From Nitrososphaerota archaeon (GTDB taxonomy: Archaea; Thermoproteota; Nitrososphaeria; Nitrososphaerales; Nitrosopumilaceae), in NCBI GenBank assembly GCA_021325615.1, contig JAJPGU010000005.1, forward strand, positions 1-64,000: a DNA stretch of 64,000 nucleotides, in the 5' to 3' direction. A model generated the notes under the pieces. It saw only the letters and a program-made list of their open reading frames with translations, was not told the origin of the DNA and searched no databases. A program made the position numbers and the translations under genes. Positions 52,770 to 60,349 of the stretch are shown here, piece after piece (positions within the stretch are counted from its first letter, which is position 1; every line of letters starts with the position of its first letter).

Positions 52770-53285
52770 CTAGTGGCCCATGTGCTGGGCCGACTGGAAC
52801 TCCATGAACTGCTGGATGGCCGCAACAAGCCCGGTGTCGTTTGTTGTCAGGGTGAGGACGGACCCCCCGTCGATGTCCCTTATCGAATAACGTATGAGGT
52901 CCTTTTTTGCCGCCATGACGTCAGTCCCCGGCACCTGTTCCGCATGGATGTAGAAGGGCCGAGTAAAGTTGCCCTCCGAGAACTCCCTCTGTATGTCCCG
53001 CACATGCGACCTTATCTCCCGTATGGTGGCCGTGTCGCTCATGTTTGTCGACATTATAATTATCTCGCCCCCGGTCGGCGTGGCGGCAAAGTGGTGGTGG
53101 ATGGCCATCTGGTTGAATCCCATCCCAATGTCTCCCCGCTCGAGCATCGCGGTCTGGTTGAATGATCCCGTCCCGTTTTCCGGCATTGTGACACGGGAGG
53201 GGCCGGGAAGCAAAAGGAGCGCGGCGGCAAGCACTACGGCTGCTGCGGTAAAGATGGCAGCCAGGTTTTTCAGTTTCAACGACAA
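52770..53285 (-). CDS. Secreted or membrane-anchored His-rich protein of an uncharacterised family
   Basis: The 171-residue product has an N-terminal membrane helix or signal (AAIFTAAAVVLAAALLLLPG) and a compact domain with GMGFNQMAIHHHFAATPTGGEI, EFSEGNFTRPFYIHAEQVPG and a C-terminal helix ending QSAQHMGH. Similar domains occur in bacteria, where some are misannotated as aspartate carbamoyltransferase. The clustered His residues suggest metal binding. Start TTG 53285. Confidence 0.68.
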   Translation of the reverse strand: MSLKLKNLAAIFTAAAVVLAAALLLLPGPSRVTMPENGTGSFNQTAMLERGDIGMGFNQMAIHHHFAATPTGGEIIIMSTNMSDTATIREIRSHVRDIQREFSEGNFTRPFYIHAEQVPGTDVMAAKKDLIRYSIRDIDGGSVLTLTTNDTGLVAAIQQFMEFQSAQHMGH

Positions 53286-53322
53286 GACCGTCCTGCTAGA
53301 CTTGATATGAAATTTTGCACCC

Positions 53323-53847
53323 TCATTCCATCATGTGGAGCAGGTCTGCCGCCCCCCGCGTGGTCTTTTCATCAGGTTTCCTGCTGCCGTGCCCCACGGG
53401 CAGCATCGCGACAGGCCTGAGCCCCGGAGCAAGGCCTAGGGCCTGGGACACCTTCTTCTCATCGAACGCGCCTATCCAGACTGTTGCAAGCCCGAGCGCC
53501 GTTATGGCAAGCTGGCAGTACGCGGCGGCTATTGTCGCATCCTGGACCGAGAAGAGCTGCGACCTCTCCCCATACTTGTGCTCAGAGCGGGACGGGTTTG
53601 CACAGAAGACAAGCACCAGGGGCGCCTGTGCGACCGATTCCTGGTCGTGCGCCGCATCCGAGAGCCGCCTCCTGGATTCCGACTTGCGCACGCCATACAC
53701 CTCATAGGTCTGCAGGCCGCCAGACGACGGGGCCATGTCACAGGCCTCCATCATCATTCCAACCTGCTTGTCAGAAACAACACCGCTTGTAAAACTGCGG
53801 ACTGACCTTCTCTGCCCCAAAAGGCGGAAGAACGGGCCGCCTTCCAT
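53323..53847 (-). CDS. Nitroreductase-family flavoprotein
   Basis: The roughly 174-residue product has the FMN-binding start RRSVRSF, ACDMAPSSGGLQTYEV, the middle VQDATIAAAYCQLAITALGLATVWIGAF and PVGHGSRKPDEK. Members reduce nitro groups, quinones or iodinated compounds with NAD(P)H. The uspA stop (TGA 53847-53849) overlaps the ATG at 53845-53847 by one base, so the two are coupled. Confidence 0.88.
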   Translation of the reverse strand: MEGGPFFRLLGQRRSVRSFTSGVVSDKQVGMMMEACDMAPSSGGLQTYEVYGVRKSESRRRLSDAAHDQESVAQAPLVLVFCANPSRSEHKYGERSQLFSVQDATIAAAYCQLAITALGLATVWIGAFDEKKVSQALGLAPGLRPVAMLPVGHGSRKPDEKTTRGAADLLHMME

Positions 53848-54278
53848 CACTTGGCCACCAGTACCGGAATTGCGGACCTGTGGAGGACGGAATAGGCTAC
53901 GCTTCCAAGGAGCAGGCCCCTGACCGGGCCCAGCCCCCTTGAAGACATTACTATGATATCAAACCTCTTCTTGCTTGCAAACTTGGCGATGTCGTCTGCG
54001 GTTACGTCGCCTTCGACAATCTTATCGGCAAACTCTATGCCCTGCCGTGCACAGCGGACCTTGGCGTCATACATGAACTTGCCCATCTGGCGGAGGGTTT
54101 CCTTCCGGTACGGGCCCCAGACCCGGGGTCCCGAGATTGGCAGGTAGAACGGTATCACAAAGAGTCCTGTCACCGTCGCGCCGCACTGCCTTGCCAGGTA
54201 CACCGCCAGGTCAAGACCCCTTAGCGAGTTTTTCGAGCCGTCCAGCGGCACAAGTATCCTTGAAATTTTTTTGGCCAT
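53847..54278 (-). CDS. Universal stress protein (UspA family)
   Basis: The 143-residue alpha/beta protein has RILVPLDGSKNSLRGLDLA at the start and the ATP-binding motif region MSSRGLGPVRGLLLGSVAYSVL at the end, the ATP-binding subtype. ATG 54276-54278 (MAKKIS) is preferred over an in-frame start 48 bases upstream, which lies outside the family. Directly upstream of the nitroreductase and two bases after the Cys/His-rich mini gene. Confidence 0.9.
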   Translation of the reverse strand: MAKKISRILVPLDGSKNSLRGLDLAVYLARQCGATVTGLFVIPFYLPISGPRVWGPYRKETLRQMGKFMYDAKVRCARQGIEFADKIVEGDVTADDIAKFASKKRFDIIVMSSRGLGPVRGLLLGSVAYSVLHRSAIPVLVAK

Positions 54279-54280
54279 GC

Positions 54281-54412
54281 CTATTTGGCGTGGACCTTGT
54301 GGCGCTTGCCGTCGGGGTGGACGCACTCGTCGCCGGTGTGCTTGTGCTTTGACCTGTCATGTCCCTTGTGGTGCTCATCTTCGCAGTCGCACGGCCTTTC
54401 TTTTGTATCCAT
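54281..54412 (-). CDS. Cys/His-rich mini protein (43 residues)
   Basis: The reading frame MDTKERPCDCEDEHHKGH... ends ...HKVHAK and contains three Cys and eight His in 43 residues, a composition that suggests metal binding. ATG 54410-54412 fits a leaderless mRNA, as CTTTAATAG lies about 28 bases upstream; an ATG 12 bases earlier is possible. It heads the mini gene-uspA-nitroreductase run. No family recognised; the longer reading frame in phase upstream is probably noncoding. Confidence 0.6.
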   Translation of the reverse strand: MDTKERPCDCEDEHHKGHDRSKHKHTGDECVHPDGKRHKVHAK

Positions 54413-54534
54413 ATGCCCCAACATGGCTCCTGAACTATTAAAGAGGGCGAAGATTCTCACCGGTGAACTTTGCGCAAACTGCCAACTACCAAATGCACCA
54501 TGGAGGGGGCTTGGAATAATCCCTTGGGCGCGGC

Positions 54535-55149
54535 CTAGTGGAGGAGCCGCCCGTACCCCACAATGCCGTTTTCGTTTACGTTCCAGACTGCCGGCTTGAT
54601 CCACAGGTCGCCGCTTGCATCCGCCTCAAGATAGAGCGTAGGCAGCACGTTTGAGGGGGGCGCCTGGAGGGATGCAGGTCCGGCAAAGGCCTCCCCTGTC
54701 ATCATGTTGTACATGCTTCCATGGCACGGGCACTCGCCGCGTTTCCTGCCGTCCTGGGGCCAGTACTTCCAGAGGCACCAGAGGTGCAGGCACACCATGC
54801 TGTACACACGAAAGGCCGAGACGTCGTTTACCGACCCGCCCATCTCCTGGGGAAGCCTCACAAACTGCCACTTTTTGAACGCCTCCTGGTTCAGTACCGG
54901 ATCATCGGTTGACGGGTATGTTATTACCTCCGAGCTGTTAACCGGAAAAGTCTTGACGTTGGCAGTGGTCCCGTCCGGGAGCATCACCTTTACCTTTGAA
55001 GGCACAATATTTGACGGGTTGGGCATGAACTGCCCCCAGGGGACAAAGGGTGCAAACGATAGCGCGACGCTGCCCGCTGCCATCAGTTTCAAAAAGTCCC
55101 TTCTTGTCAGCGTACCCCTAGTGTCTGGGTGGACTTCGGATTCTGCCAT
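54535..55149 (-). CDS. Rieske iron-sulfur protein with Tat signal (cytochrome bc-type)
   Basis: The 204-residue product carries a Tat signal/anchor (TRRDFLKLMAAGSVALSFAP) and an exported Rieske domain with CLHLWC (Cys-x-His) and CPCHGSMY (Cys-x2-His). This form serves complex III-like quinol oxidation in thaumarchaea, but no cytochrome b gene is adjacent in the window. ATG 55147-55149. A TATA box (ATTTAAATTTC, near 55215) and an inverted repeat between it and the gene suggest regulated transcription. Confidence 0.88.
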   Translation of the reverse strand: MAESEVHPDTRGTLTRRDFLKLMAAGSVALSFAPFVPWGQFMPNPSNIVPSKVKVMLPDGTTANVKTFPVNSSEVITYPSTDDPVLNQEAFKKWQFVRLPQEMGGSVNDVSAFRVYSMVCLHLWCLWKYWPQDGRKRGECPCHGSMYNMMTGEAFAGPASLQAPPSNVLPTLYLEADASGDLWIKPAVWNVNENGIVGYGRLLH

Positions 55150-55168
55150 GCGTCATCCCCGAAAATTA

Positions 55169-55196
55169 TGAGAACGTGGTAAATTTCTGGTTCTCA
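55169..55196. repeat. Inverted repeat upstream of the Rieske gene
   Basis: TGAGAAC (55169-55175) and GTTCTCA (55190-55196) are perfect complements with a 14-base spacer, placed between the TATA box (about 55213-55225) and the start codon (55149). It could be a repressor operator or a leader hairpin. Confidence 0.5.
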
Positions 55197-55311
55197 TTGT
55201 CAAGTTATCTTTCGCAAAAATGTGATTTAAATTTCGATTAACAAAGTTATTCCATCTGCACTTTAACAAGTGGCTGGACAAGTGTCAATTCGTTATTTGC
55301 AGAACTGCAAA

Positions 55312-55578
55312 TCATGATCTGACTTTTATATTCTTCTTTATCTCGTCGCCTATCAGGATGGCCCCTATGGCAGAGCACAGGAGTACGCCTCCCCCAATGG
55401 CAATGTAGACAAAGACCCGCACAATGTGCTCACCAATGGACTGGTCAAACATTTCTTTTTGATTGCATTTGCATCTTTTTATCTCTGGATTAACTTTGTT
55501 ATCCGTCACATTGGCGCCGACTTTGCGCGGCCCGGCCGTCTTAGGTTCAACCAAAAAGGAATCCCGACTGCCAGACAT
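55312..55578 (-). CDS. Small membrane protein near amoA (88 residues)
   Basis: The product has a basic/polar N-terminus with a CxC (KRCKCNQKE) and one or two membrane helices (HIVRVFVYIAIGGGVLLCSAIGAILIG) ending GDEIKKNIKVRS. The C-terminal pattern GAILIxxxDEIKKxI is shared with the next gene (55672). No named family recognised. ATG 55576-55578. Confidence 0.62.
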   Translation of the reverse strand: MSGSRDSFLVEPKTAGPRKVGANVTDNKVNPEIKRCKCNQKEMFDQSIGEHIVRVFVYIAIGGGVLLCSAIGAILIGDEIKKNIKVRS

Positions 55579-55671
55579 GCAGGCAACCCATATTGAAGAT
55601 ATAAAATTGTGACATAATATGGTTAATCCAGCCTTAACTATGATCAGGACAAATCATATGACAGAAAAGAC

Positions 55672-55869
55672 TTGGCCAAGGCAACCTATTACGGCGGAAT
55701 CGCGGTGATGTCAGCCGGGTTTCTATTCCTGGTATTCCGCGAGTATCTCAACCACCACATATCTTCGGGGGCGGTGGGAGGCGCAATCGCTGCAGTAATA
55801 GTGGTTGGCGCCATCCTGATTGCATTTGCAGACGAGATAAAAAAGCCCATTTCCAAAAAAACGCATTAG
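55672..55869 (+). CDS. Small membrane protein near amoA (65 residues)
   Basis: The product has two membrane helices (YYGGIAVMSAGFLFLVF and SGAVGGAIAAVIVVGAILIAF) and ends ADEIKKPISKKTH, resembling the divergent neighbour's end. Start TTG at 55672; no other start is in frame before a stop. Size and position near amoA resemble accessory ammonia-monooxygenase membrane subunits, but length and sequence do not let me call AmoX, AmoY or AmoZ. Confidence 0.6.
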   Translation: MAKATYYGGIAVMSAGFLFLVFREYLNHHISSGAVGGAIAAVIVVGAILIAFADEIKKPISKKTH

Positions 55870-55954
55870 AACGTACTGGGTTTTACCATATTCGTCCCTT
55901 GTTTCCTTATAAAAGCCGCTTTAAGGTTCCAGTCTTACGTATTCCGTACCTCGC

Positions 55955-55969
55955 AAAATAAAATAAAAA
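55955..55969 (-). terminator. T-rich terminator of amoA
   Basis: On the minus strand a run TTTTTATTTTATTTT begins 13 bases after the amoA stop codon, a typical strong archaeal terminator for a highly expressed gene. Confidence 0.6.
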
Positions 55970-55982
55970 GATTGGGATTGAC

Positions 55983-56633
55983 CTAGTCCCACCGGGACCA
56001 AGCTGCCATCCACCTGTACGTCCACGTTGTTAGCTTGCAGCCAAGGGCCGTGATCGGGACCGTAAGTACCGCACCGGCACCCGAGGCAAGCGCCACGGGA
56101 CTGTCGTAGAATTTGCCCACCTGGGGTTCTATTGGAGTCATGTACGGGGGAAGCGTTGTCCTTGGATACTTGAACGCCGTCTCCAACGGATCATCTATCG
56201 ACAGCAGGTTGAGCATGTTGAACATAGGCAGAGACATTCCGCACAGCACTCCTCCTACCAGTATAAGCATGTGCTTGTTTCTCTTGGTTGCCCAATAGGT
56301 AAGATCCATGAGCATCGCCGACGGTATCCAGACCGGCACGACGATGAAGCTGTATGGATATCCCAGCGAGAACCATGCTCCCTTTGCAATCCACGTATAC
56401 ACCGTCATTATCAGTGCATAGTAGGTCGCCGTTCCCGGAACTCCGGTGAACGTAAGGTAATATGCCGCACCGACCGCGAGCATAGTCGATTGCCCTATTG
56501 AGAATATGACAAATGACGTCCATGCCCAGTCGGTGTAGAACTCATAGTCTCCCGAATTGATGGTCAACAATGTTGAGTTTACTGCAACCACTACTATGAA
56601 CAAGTAGTGAGTGCAGCGTCTTAACCACACCAT
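55983..56633 (-). CDS. amoA: Ammonia monooxygenase subunit A
   Basis: The 216-residue membrane protein is archaeal AmoA. MVWLRRCTHYLFIVVVAVNS opens it, followed by YYALIMTVYTW, LETAFKYPR.TLPPYMTPIEPQVGKFY and the end TYRWMAAWSRWD, all hallmark stretches. It is part of the copper enzyme that oxidises ammonia to hydroxylamine at the outer membrane face. ATG 56631-56633 matches known AmoA starts and lies about 28 bases after a TATA box at 56657-56668; an ATG 12 bases earlier would add four residues. amoB and amoC are not in the window. Confidence 0.97.
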   Translation of the reverse strand: MVWLRRCTHYLFIVVVAVNSTLLTINSGDYEFYTDWAWTSFVIFSIGQSTMLAVGAAYYLTFTGVPGTATYYALIMTVYTWIAKGAWFSLGYPYSFIVVPVWIPSAMLMDLTYWATKRNKHMLILVGGVLCGMSLPMFNMLNLLSIDDPLETAFKYPRTTLPPYMTPIEPQVGKFYDSPVALASGAGAVLTVPITALGCKLTTWTYRWMAAWSRWD

Positions 56634-56656
56634 TTGATTTCTCATTGTGTTATGAT

Positions 56657-56668
56657 TTTATTTAAAAT
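56657..56668 (-). promoter_or_regulatory. TATA box of amoA
   Basis: TTTTAAATAAAA on the minus strand, centred about 28 bases before the amoA ATG. It fits a leaderless or nearly leaderless amoA mRNA. Confidence 0.6.
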
Positions 56669-56675
56669 CTGACAG

Positions 56676-56774
56676 CTAACCATTAAATAATTTCTTGACA
56701 CTACTAGAGGCAATCCATGGAGTTGACTGCTCATTATTGCGATGATGACAGCGTCTTAGCCAGACACGCTCCAT
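56676..56774 (-). pseudogene. Possible amoA 5'-end relic (32 codons)
   Basis: A short frame upstream of amoA, same strand, reads MERVWLRRCHHRNNEQSTPW... and then diverges before a stop. VWLRRC and a following His match the AmoA N-terminus (MVWLRRCTHY). Over the 24 bases 56742-56765 against amoA codons 2-9, 18 match, ten of them consecutive (TAAGACGCTG). An AAAATATG box precedes its ATG. It may be a remnant of duplicated amoA, or a regulatory small frame; chance cannot be excluded for so short a match. Confidence 0.45.
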
Positions 56775-56778
56775 GGAT
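56714..56778. repeat. 10-base inverted repeat in the amoA upstream region
   Basis: ATCCATGGAG (56714-56723) and CTCCATGGAT (56769-56778) are perfect complements 45 bases apart, each with a CCATGG core. Could fold as a hairpin or bind a dimeric regulator. The rest of the 320-base gap to the next gene holds nothing I can name. Confidence 0.55.
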
Positions 56779-56955
56779 TAAATTCATATTTTAACAAAGA
56801 TATACTTGAAGGGAATGGACGGTACAATTTTCAAAATTGCAAATCAATCGTTGCCGCATCATATGTTATATGCTTTATCCCGATTCGCATATTTGCAAAC
56901 CATGTTCCTGTCCCGCACCTGCACGTCTGCTTGTTTTCAAAACAGCTAACGAGGA

Positions 56956-58167
56956 TCAGCCTGCGACGGGCCTGAATTTTCCCATTTTCAGAACAGCCAA
57001 TGAGGAAATTACCGTAATTGCAAGGACCAGAGGCGCGAGCGGGCCAAATTCGGGCACAGGCGTTCCCGCAAACTCGACAACCCTGTTGTTTTCCGTGTCT
57101 GCAACCCACAGGTTTCCCGTCTTGTCGGCCCTCACGTCATAGGGCTCGGCAAGCAGGCTTGCAGAGGTGCCCATGTGCATCCCCTCAAAGGTAGCCTGGC
57201 CCAGCACGACGGATGCAGGCATGCCATCCGTAAAGGGCGGCATGTATTCAAGGACCCTGGCGTTGTTCCCGTCTGCCACCCACATGTTCCCCTGCTGGTC
57301 GAACGTGATCCCATATGGGGTGTTGAGCGAGTCGTTTGATATCCCGGCATAGGTCGAGACAAAGTCCTTCTGGCCAAGCACGAGGCTTGCGTTTTCAGCC
57401 GTGGAGAACGGGTAGGGGAACTCGAGCACCCTGTTGTTCAGGCTGTCAGTTGCCCAGAGGTCGCCCTTGATGTCAAAGGCTATGTTGCTTGGCAGGTTGA
57501 GGGTGTTCCTCGTTGTGCCCCCCGAGTTTCCGGTAAAATCGTACTGGCCAAGGACCAGGCTTGCGTTCATCCCGCTTGCAAAGGGTGGCTTGTACTCCAG
57601 TATCCTGTTGTCGTAATAGTCTACAGTCCACAGGTTGCCATCCTTGTCAAACATGATGCCGTACGGCGCCGCAAGCGAGCTTGCACTTGTCGGATAGACG
57701 CCCTTGTTGAAGCTTGGGGACCCTATGACTGTCGATGCCTGCTCGCCGTCCCTAAAGGGTGCAGGGTATTCCACTATCCTGTTGTTGTTGGTGTCAGAAA
57801 CCCACATGTTGCCGCCCTTGTCAAACGCTATCCCGTAGGGCTGGTCAAGGCCCTGCTGGGAAAGGGCGGCAGCAGTCGAGGTAAAGTTTGCCTGGCCCAG
57901 CACCAGCGAGGCATTCTCGGCGGTGGAAAAGGGCGGTGAAAATTTTAAGATCCGGTTAAAGCCGGTGTCGACTATCCAAAGGTTGCCTGCGGAATCAAAG
58001 GCGATGCCATCTGGCGAGTAAAGGGTTCCGGATGTCGGGCTGTCGTGCACGGTGCCTCCGGTGGCAAGATCCCCGTGCCCTATGACTATGGAGGCGCTCT
58101 GGCCGGTCTCAAATGCAAAAGACTGGGCCGGAACAAGGAATAGCAAAAGCACGAGGTATTTCAGCAC
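56956..58167 (-). CDS. Secreted NHL-repeat protein with PEFG-CTERM tail
   Basis: The 403-residue product has a signal peptide (LKYLVLLLFLVPAQSFA), six to seven NHL repeats forming a beta-propeller (pattern PYGIAFDKGGNMWVSDTNNNRIVEY with ENASLVLGQ between blades) and a PEFG-CTERM tail from residue 372. I choose GTG at 58165-58167: CTTTTTATG lies about 27 bases upstream and the signal peptide begins there, while the longer frame adds 43 unrelated residues. Its propeller likely binds proteins or glycans at the surface. It lies upstream of amoA on the same strand. Confidence 0.85.
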   Translation of the reverse strand: MLKYLVLLLFLVPAQSFAFETGQSASIVIGHGDLATGGTVHDSPTSGTLYSPDGIAFDSAGNLWIVDTGFNRILKFSPPFSTAENASLVLGQANFTSTAAALSQQGLDQPYGIAFDKGGNMWVSDTNNNRIVEYPAPFRDGEQASTVIGSPSFNKGVYPTSASSLAAPYGIMFDKDGNLWTVDYYDNRILEYKPPFASGMNASLVLGQYDFTGNSGGTTRNTLNLPSNIAFDIKGDLWATDSLNNRVLEFPYPFSTAENASLVLGQKDFVSTYAGISNDSLNTPYGITFDQQGNMWVADGNNARVLEYMPPFTDGMPASVVLGQATFEGMHMGTSASLLAEPYDVRADKTGNLWVADTENNRVVEFAGTPVPEFGPLAPLVLAITVISSLAVLKMGKFRPVAG

Positions 58168-58198
58168 AAAACTTTGTCTTGTCAGTTGGCATAAAAAG

Positions 58199-59524
58199 TT
58201 AGCTGAGTTTTTGTTCCCGCATCCCGCTTGCAGGCAGCGTAAAGTAAAATGTGGCCCCGCTTCCAATGTCGCTTTCCACCCATATTTTTCCCCCAAGGGC
58301 CTCGAGTATTCCCTTGCAAATCACAAGCCCCAGGCCGGTCCCCCCGTGCTTGCGCTTGAGCGAGGTGTCTATCTGATAGAACTTACCGAACAGGTTCTGC
58401 TGCTTTTCCCTTGGTATGCCGCATCCGTTGTCCCTTACATAGAACAGGACCTCGCCGCCTCTGACCGAAGCGCTGATTTCTATGCTGCCGCCTTCTGAAG
58501 GAACAAAATCCACGGAATTTTTTATCAGGTTTGCAAATACCTGCGAAAGCCTGTCCCTGTCGGTCACAATTCTGATTTTTTCCCCCGTAAGGTTGACGAA
58601 CCGTATCTTCTTCTCATCCATCAGCTTTGCGTGCAGCTGGATTACCTCCTCCATAAAGTCTTCAACCTGGAACTCGTCCTTCTTGAATTTCAGCTGCCTC
58701 AGGTCCAGCTTCTGCGCATCCATGAGATCCTCGATAAGCCTGAGGAGCTTGTCACTTTCCTCGCCCATCATGTTAATCGCGTCCTGCTGGTCCGCGTTCA
58801 TTGCCCCAAGCACCCCCTCCTTCAGCATCTCGATATAGCCGCTGATGGTGACAAGGGGCGTCTTGAGCTCGTGCGAGAACATTGCGGAAAGTTCGGACTT
58901 TAGCTTGTCCCTTTCCTTCAGCTTTTCAAATTCTATATGCAGCCTCATGTTCTCTTCCTGAATCCTGGCGGACTTTCTCAGCTGCAAGTTGGCGTCAAGC
59001 AGGCTTTCTTCGGTGTTCTTCTGGCTTGTCACGTCGTTACACAGGGCTATGTACTGTTCCGGGACGCCCCCCGCATCCAGAAAGGGGACGATCGTCGTAT
59101 CCATCCAGAAAACTTTCCCGTTCTTGCCCACGTTTTTCATCTCGCCATGCCATGTCCTCCCGGCAGAGATGGTCGCCCACAGGTCCTTGTAGAATTCCGG
59201 GGGATGGAACCCCGACCGCAGGATCCTCGGGTTCTTCCCCACCAGCTCCGAGGCCGAGTACTCTGATGCGTCGCAGAACCTCCTGTTTACGTGTGTTATT
59301 ATGCCGTCCTTGTCAGTAATTGTCACAAGCGAGGCCTCGTCCAAGGCCTCAATCATTTTCTTCAGGTGGCCCGTCAGGTCCAGGTTCTGTCCCCCGGCCA
59401 TCATACCGGGATTTAGACCCTCGCGTGGGGCTCTGGATGCATCCCTCTCAGTCTGCCTGGTATTCTTGGTTGAAATATTGTCATTTCCAACCCGCTTGCA
59501 AAAAGGTTTGTGGTTGGCAGGCAT
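58199..59524 (-). CDS. PAS-domain sensor histidine kinase
   Basis: The product (about 441 residues) has a PAS domain (LVTITDKDGIITHVNRRFC, with FWMDTTIVPFLD), a coiled coil, a HisKA domain with the phosphorylated His in FSHELKTPLV, and an ATPase domain with N-box LIKNSVDFVP, G1 DNGCGI and G2 GGTGLGLVI. No membrane helix is seen, so it is a cytosolic sensor. The start is uncertain: ATG 59522-59524, a TTG at 59618-59620 or an internal ATG near 59404 are all possible. It is divergent from a MEDS sensor gene. Confidence 0.88.
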   Translation of the reverse strand: MPANHKPFCKRVGNDNISTKNTRQTERDASRAPREGLNPGMMAGGQNLDLTGHLKKMIEALDEASLVTITDKDGIITHVNRRFCDASEYSASELVGKNPRILRSGFHPPEFYKDLWATISAGRTWHGEMKNVGKNGKVFWMDTTIVPFLDAGGVPEQYIALCNDVTSQKNTEESLLDANLQLRKSARIQEENMRLHIEFEKLKERDKLKSELSAMFSHELKTPLVTISGYIEMLKEGVLGAMNADQQDAINMMGEESDKLLRLIEDLMDAQKLDLRQLKFKKDEFQVEDFMEEVIQLHAKLMDEKKIRFVNLTGEKIRIVTDRDRLSQVFANLIKNSVDFVPSEGGSIEISASVRGGEVLFYVRDNGCGIPREKQQNLFGKFYQIDTSLKRKHGGTGLGLVICKGILEALGGKIWVESDIGSGATFYFTLPASGMREQKLS

Positions 59525-59629
59525 TTTTTCCGAGCCGCTTGCCGAATTTTGCCTCCAAGCGAGGCTCGGTCCTCCCTGTCCCGGAGGATATAGGATCTTG
59601 TTTATTAGTATCCGGGACAATAGATACGC

Positions 59630-60196
59630 ATGTCCCTAAACGTTGCCAAATTCATGGACAGGCACGTCATACTGCTTTACGACAACGAGGAAAGCGCCCA
59701 CAGGATACAGTTTGAATTCCTGAGCATGCCGCTGTCGCTTAACAAGAATGTCATATACCTGACAGACAGCGAACCGGGAACGGTCATAGAAAAGATGAAT
59801 GATTTTGGCATTGATACCGACTATTACCTTTCAAGGAACCTCCTGCACGTAATCCAGATTCCCGACCTGCTGCAGGGCCCAGAAGGGGCAAGGACAACGA
59901 ATGAAAAGTTCATGTCAGGCCTGCTGACGTCCATAAAGCCTCCATATTATGTGGTGGGAAGGTCCTTTCCCGACCTTACAAAGGACGGCGCCGTCGAGGC
60001 GGAGTTGGAGGCGGAGGTAATCTTCCATTCCAATTTTGCGAGGTTTAACGGCGCCTGCCTGTGTTCGTACAAGAAAGACCTGCTGACGCAGCTGCCAGAC
60101 GATGCAAAGCAACAGATACTTCACAACCACCACATGATAATCGATGCCTCAGTATCCGGAGACAGGATAATCGAGGACTCGGATACCATCAGGTGA
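59630..60196 (+). CDS. MEDS/DcmR-like sensory protein
   Basis: The 188-residue product matches the MEDS sensory domain (HVILLYDNEESAHRIQFEF, NVIYLTDSEPGTVIEKM, and the NHHMIIDASVSGDRI end). Such domains often pair with PAS kinases in archaea. ATG 59630 has a TTTATTAG box about 28 bases upstream. No output domain is fused. It probably signals with the divergent kinase. Confidence 0.82.
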   Translation: MSLNVAKFMDRHVILLYDNEESAHRIQFEFLSMPLSLNKNVIYLTDSEPGTVIEKMNDFGIDTDYYLSRNLLHVIQIPDLLQGPEGARTTNEKFMSGLLTSIKPPYYVVGRSFPDLTKDGAVEAELEAEVIFHSNFARFNGACLCSYKKDLLTQLPDDAKQQILHNHHMIIDASVSGDRIIEDSDTIR

Positions 60197-60349
60197 GCAT
60201 TACACAAACAAGTTCCTTCCAACGAGTCCAACACCAGGGTCCCATGGCCAAGGGTTTGACACTAGAAATCACGGGGCAGAATGAGAATTTAGTGGTCATT
60301 ATAATAATGGGCATTTTCATGTACAAAAAGCCGGCAAAACCTGGAATAA

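Noticed and set aside
54413-54604. Long N-terminal extension of the Cys/His-rich mini protein
   Set aside because: The extension crosses its likely TATA box and the end of the Rieske gene and has noncoding composition.
55672-55869. Calling the 65-residue membrane protein AmoX
   Set aside because: As I recall, AmoX proteins are around 100 residues or more and I cannot match the sequence from memory; position alone is not enough.
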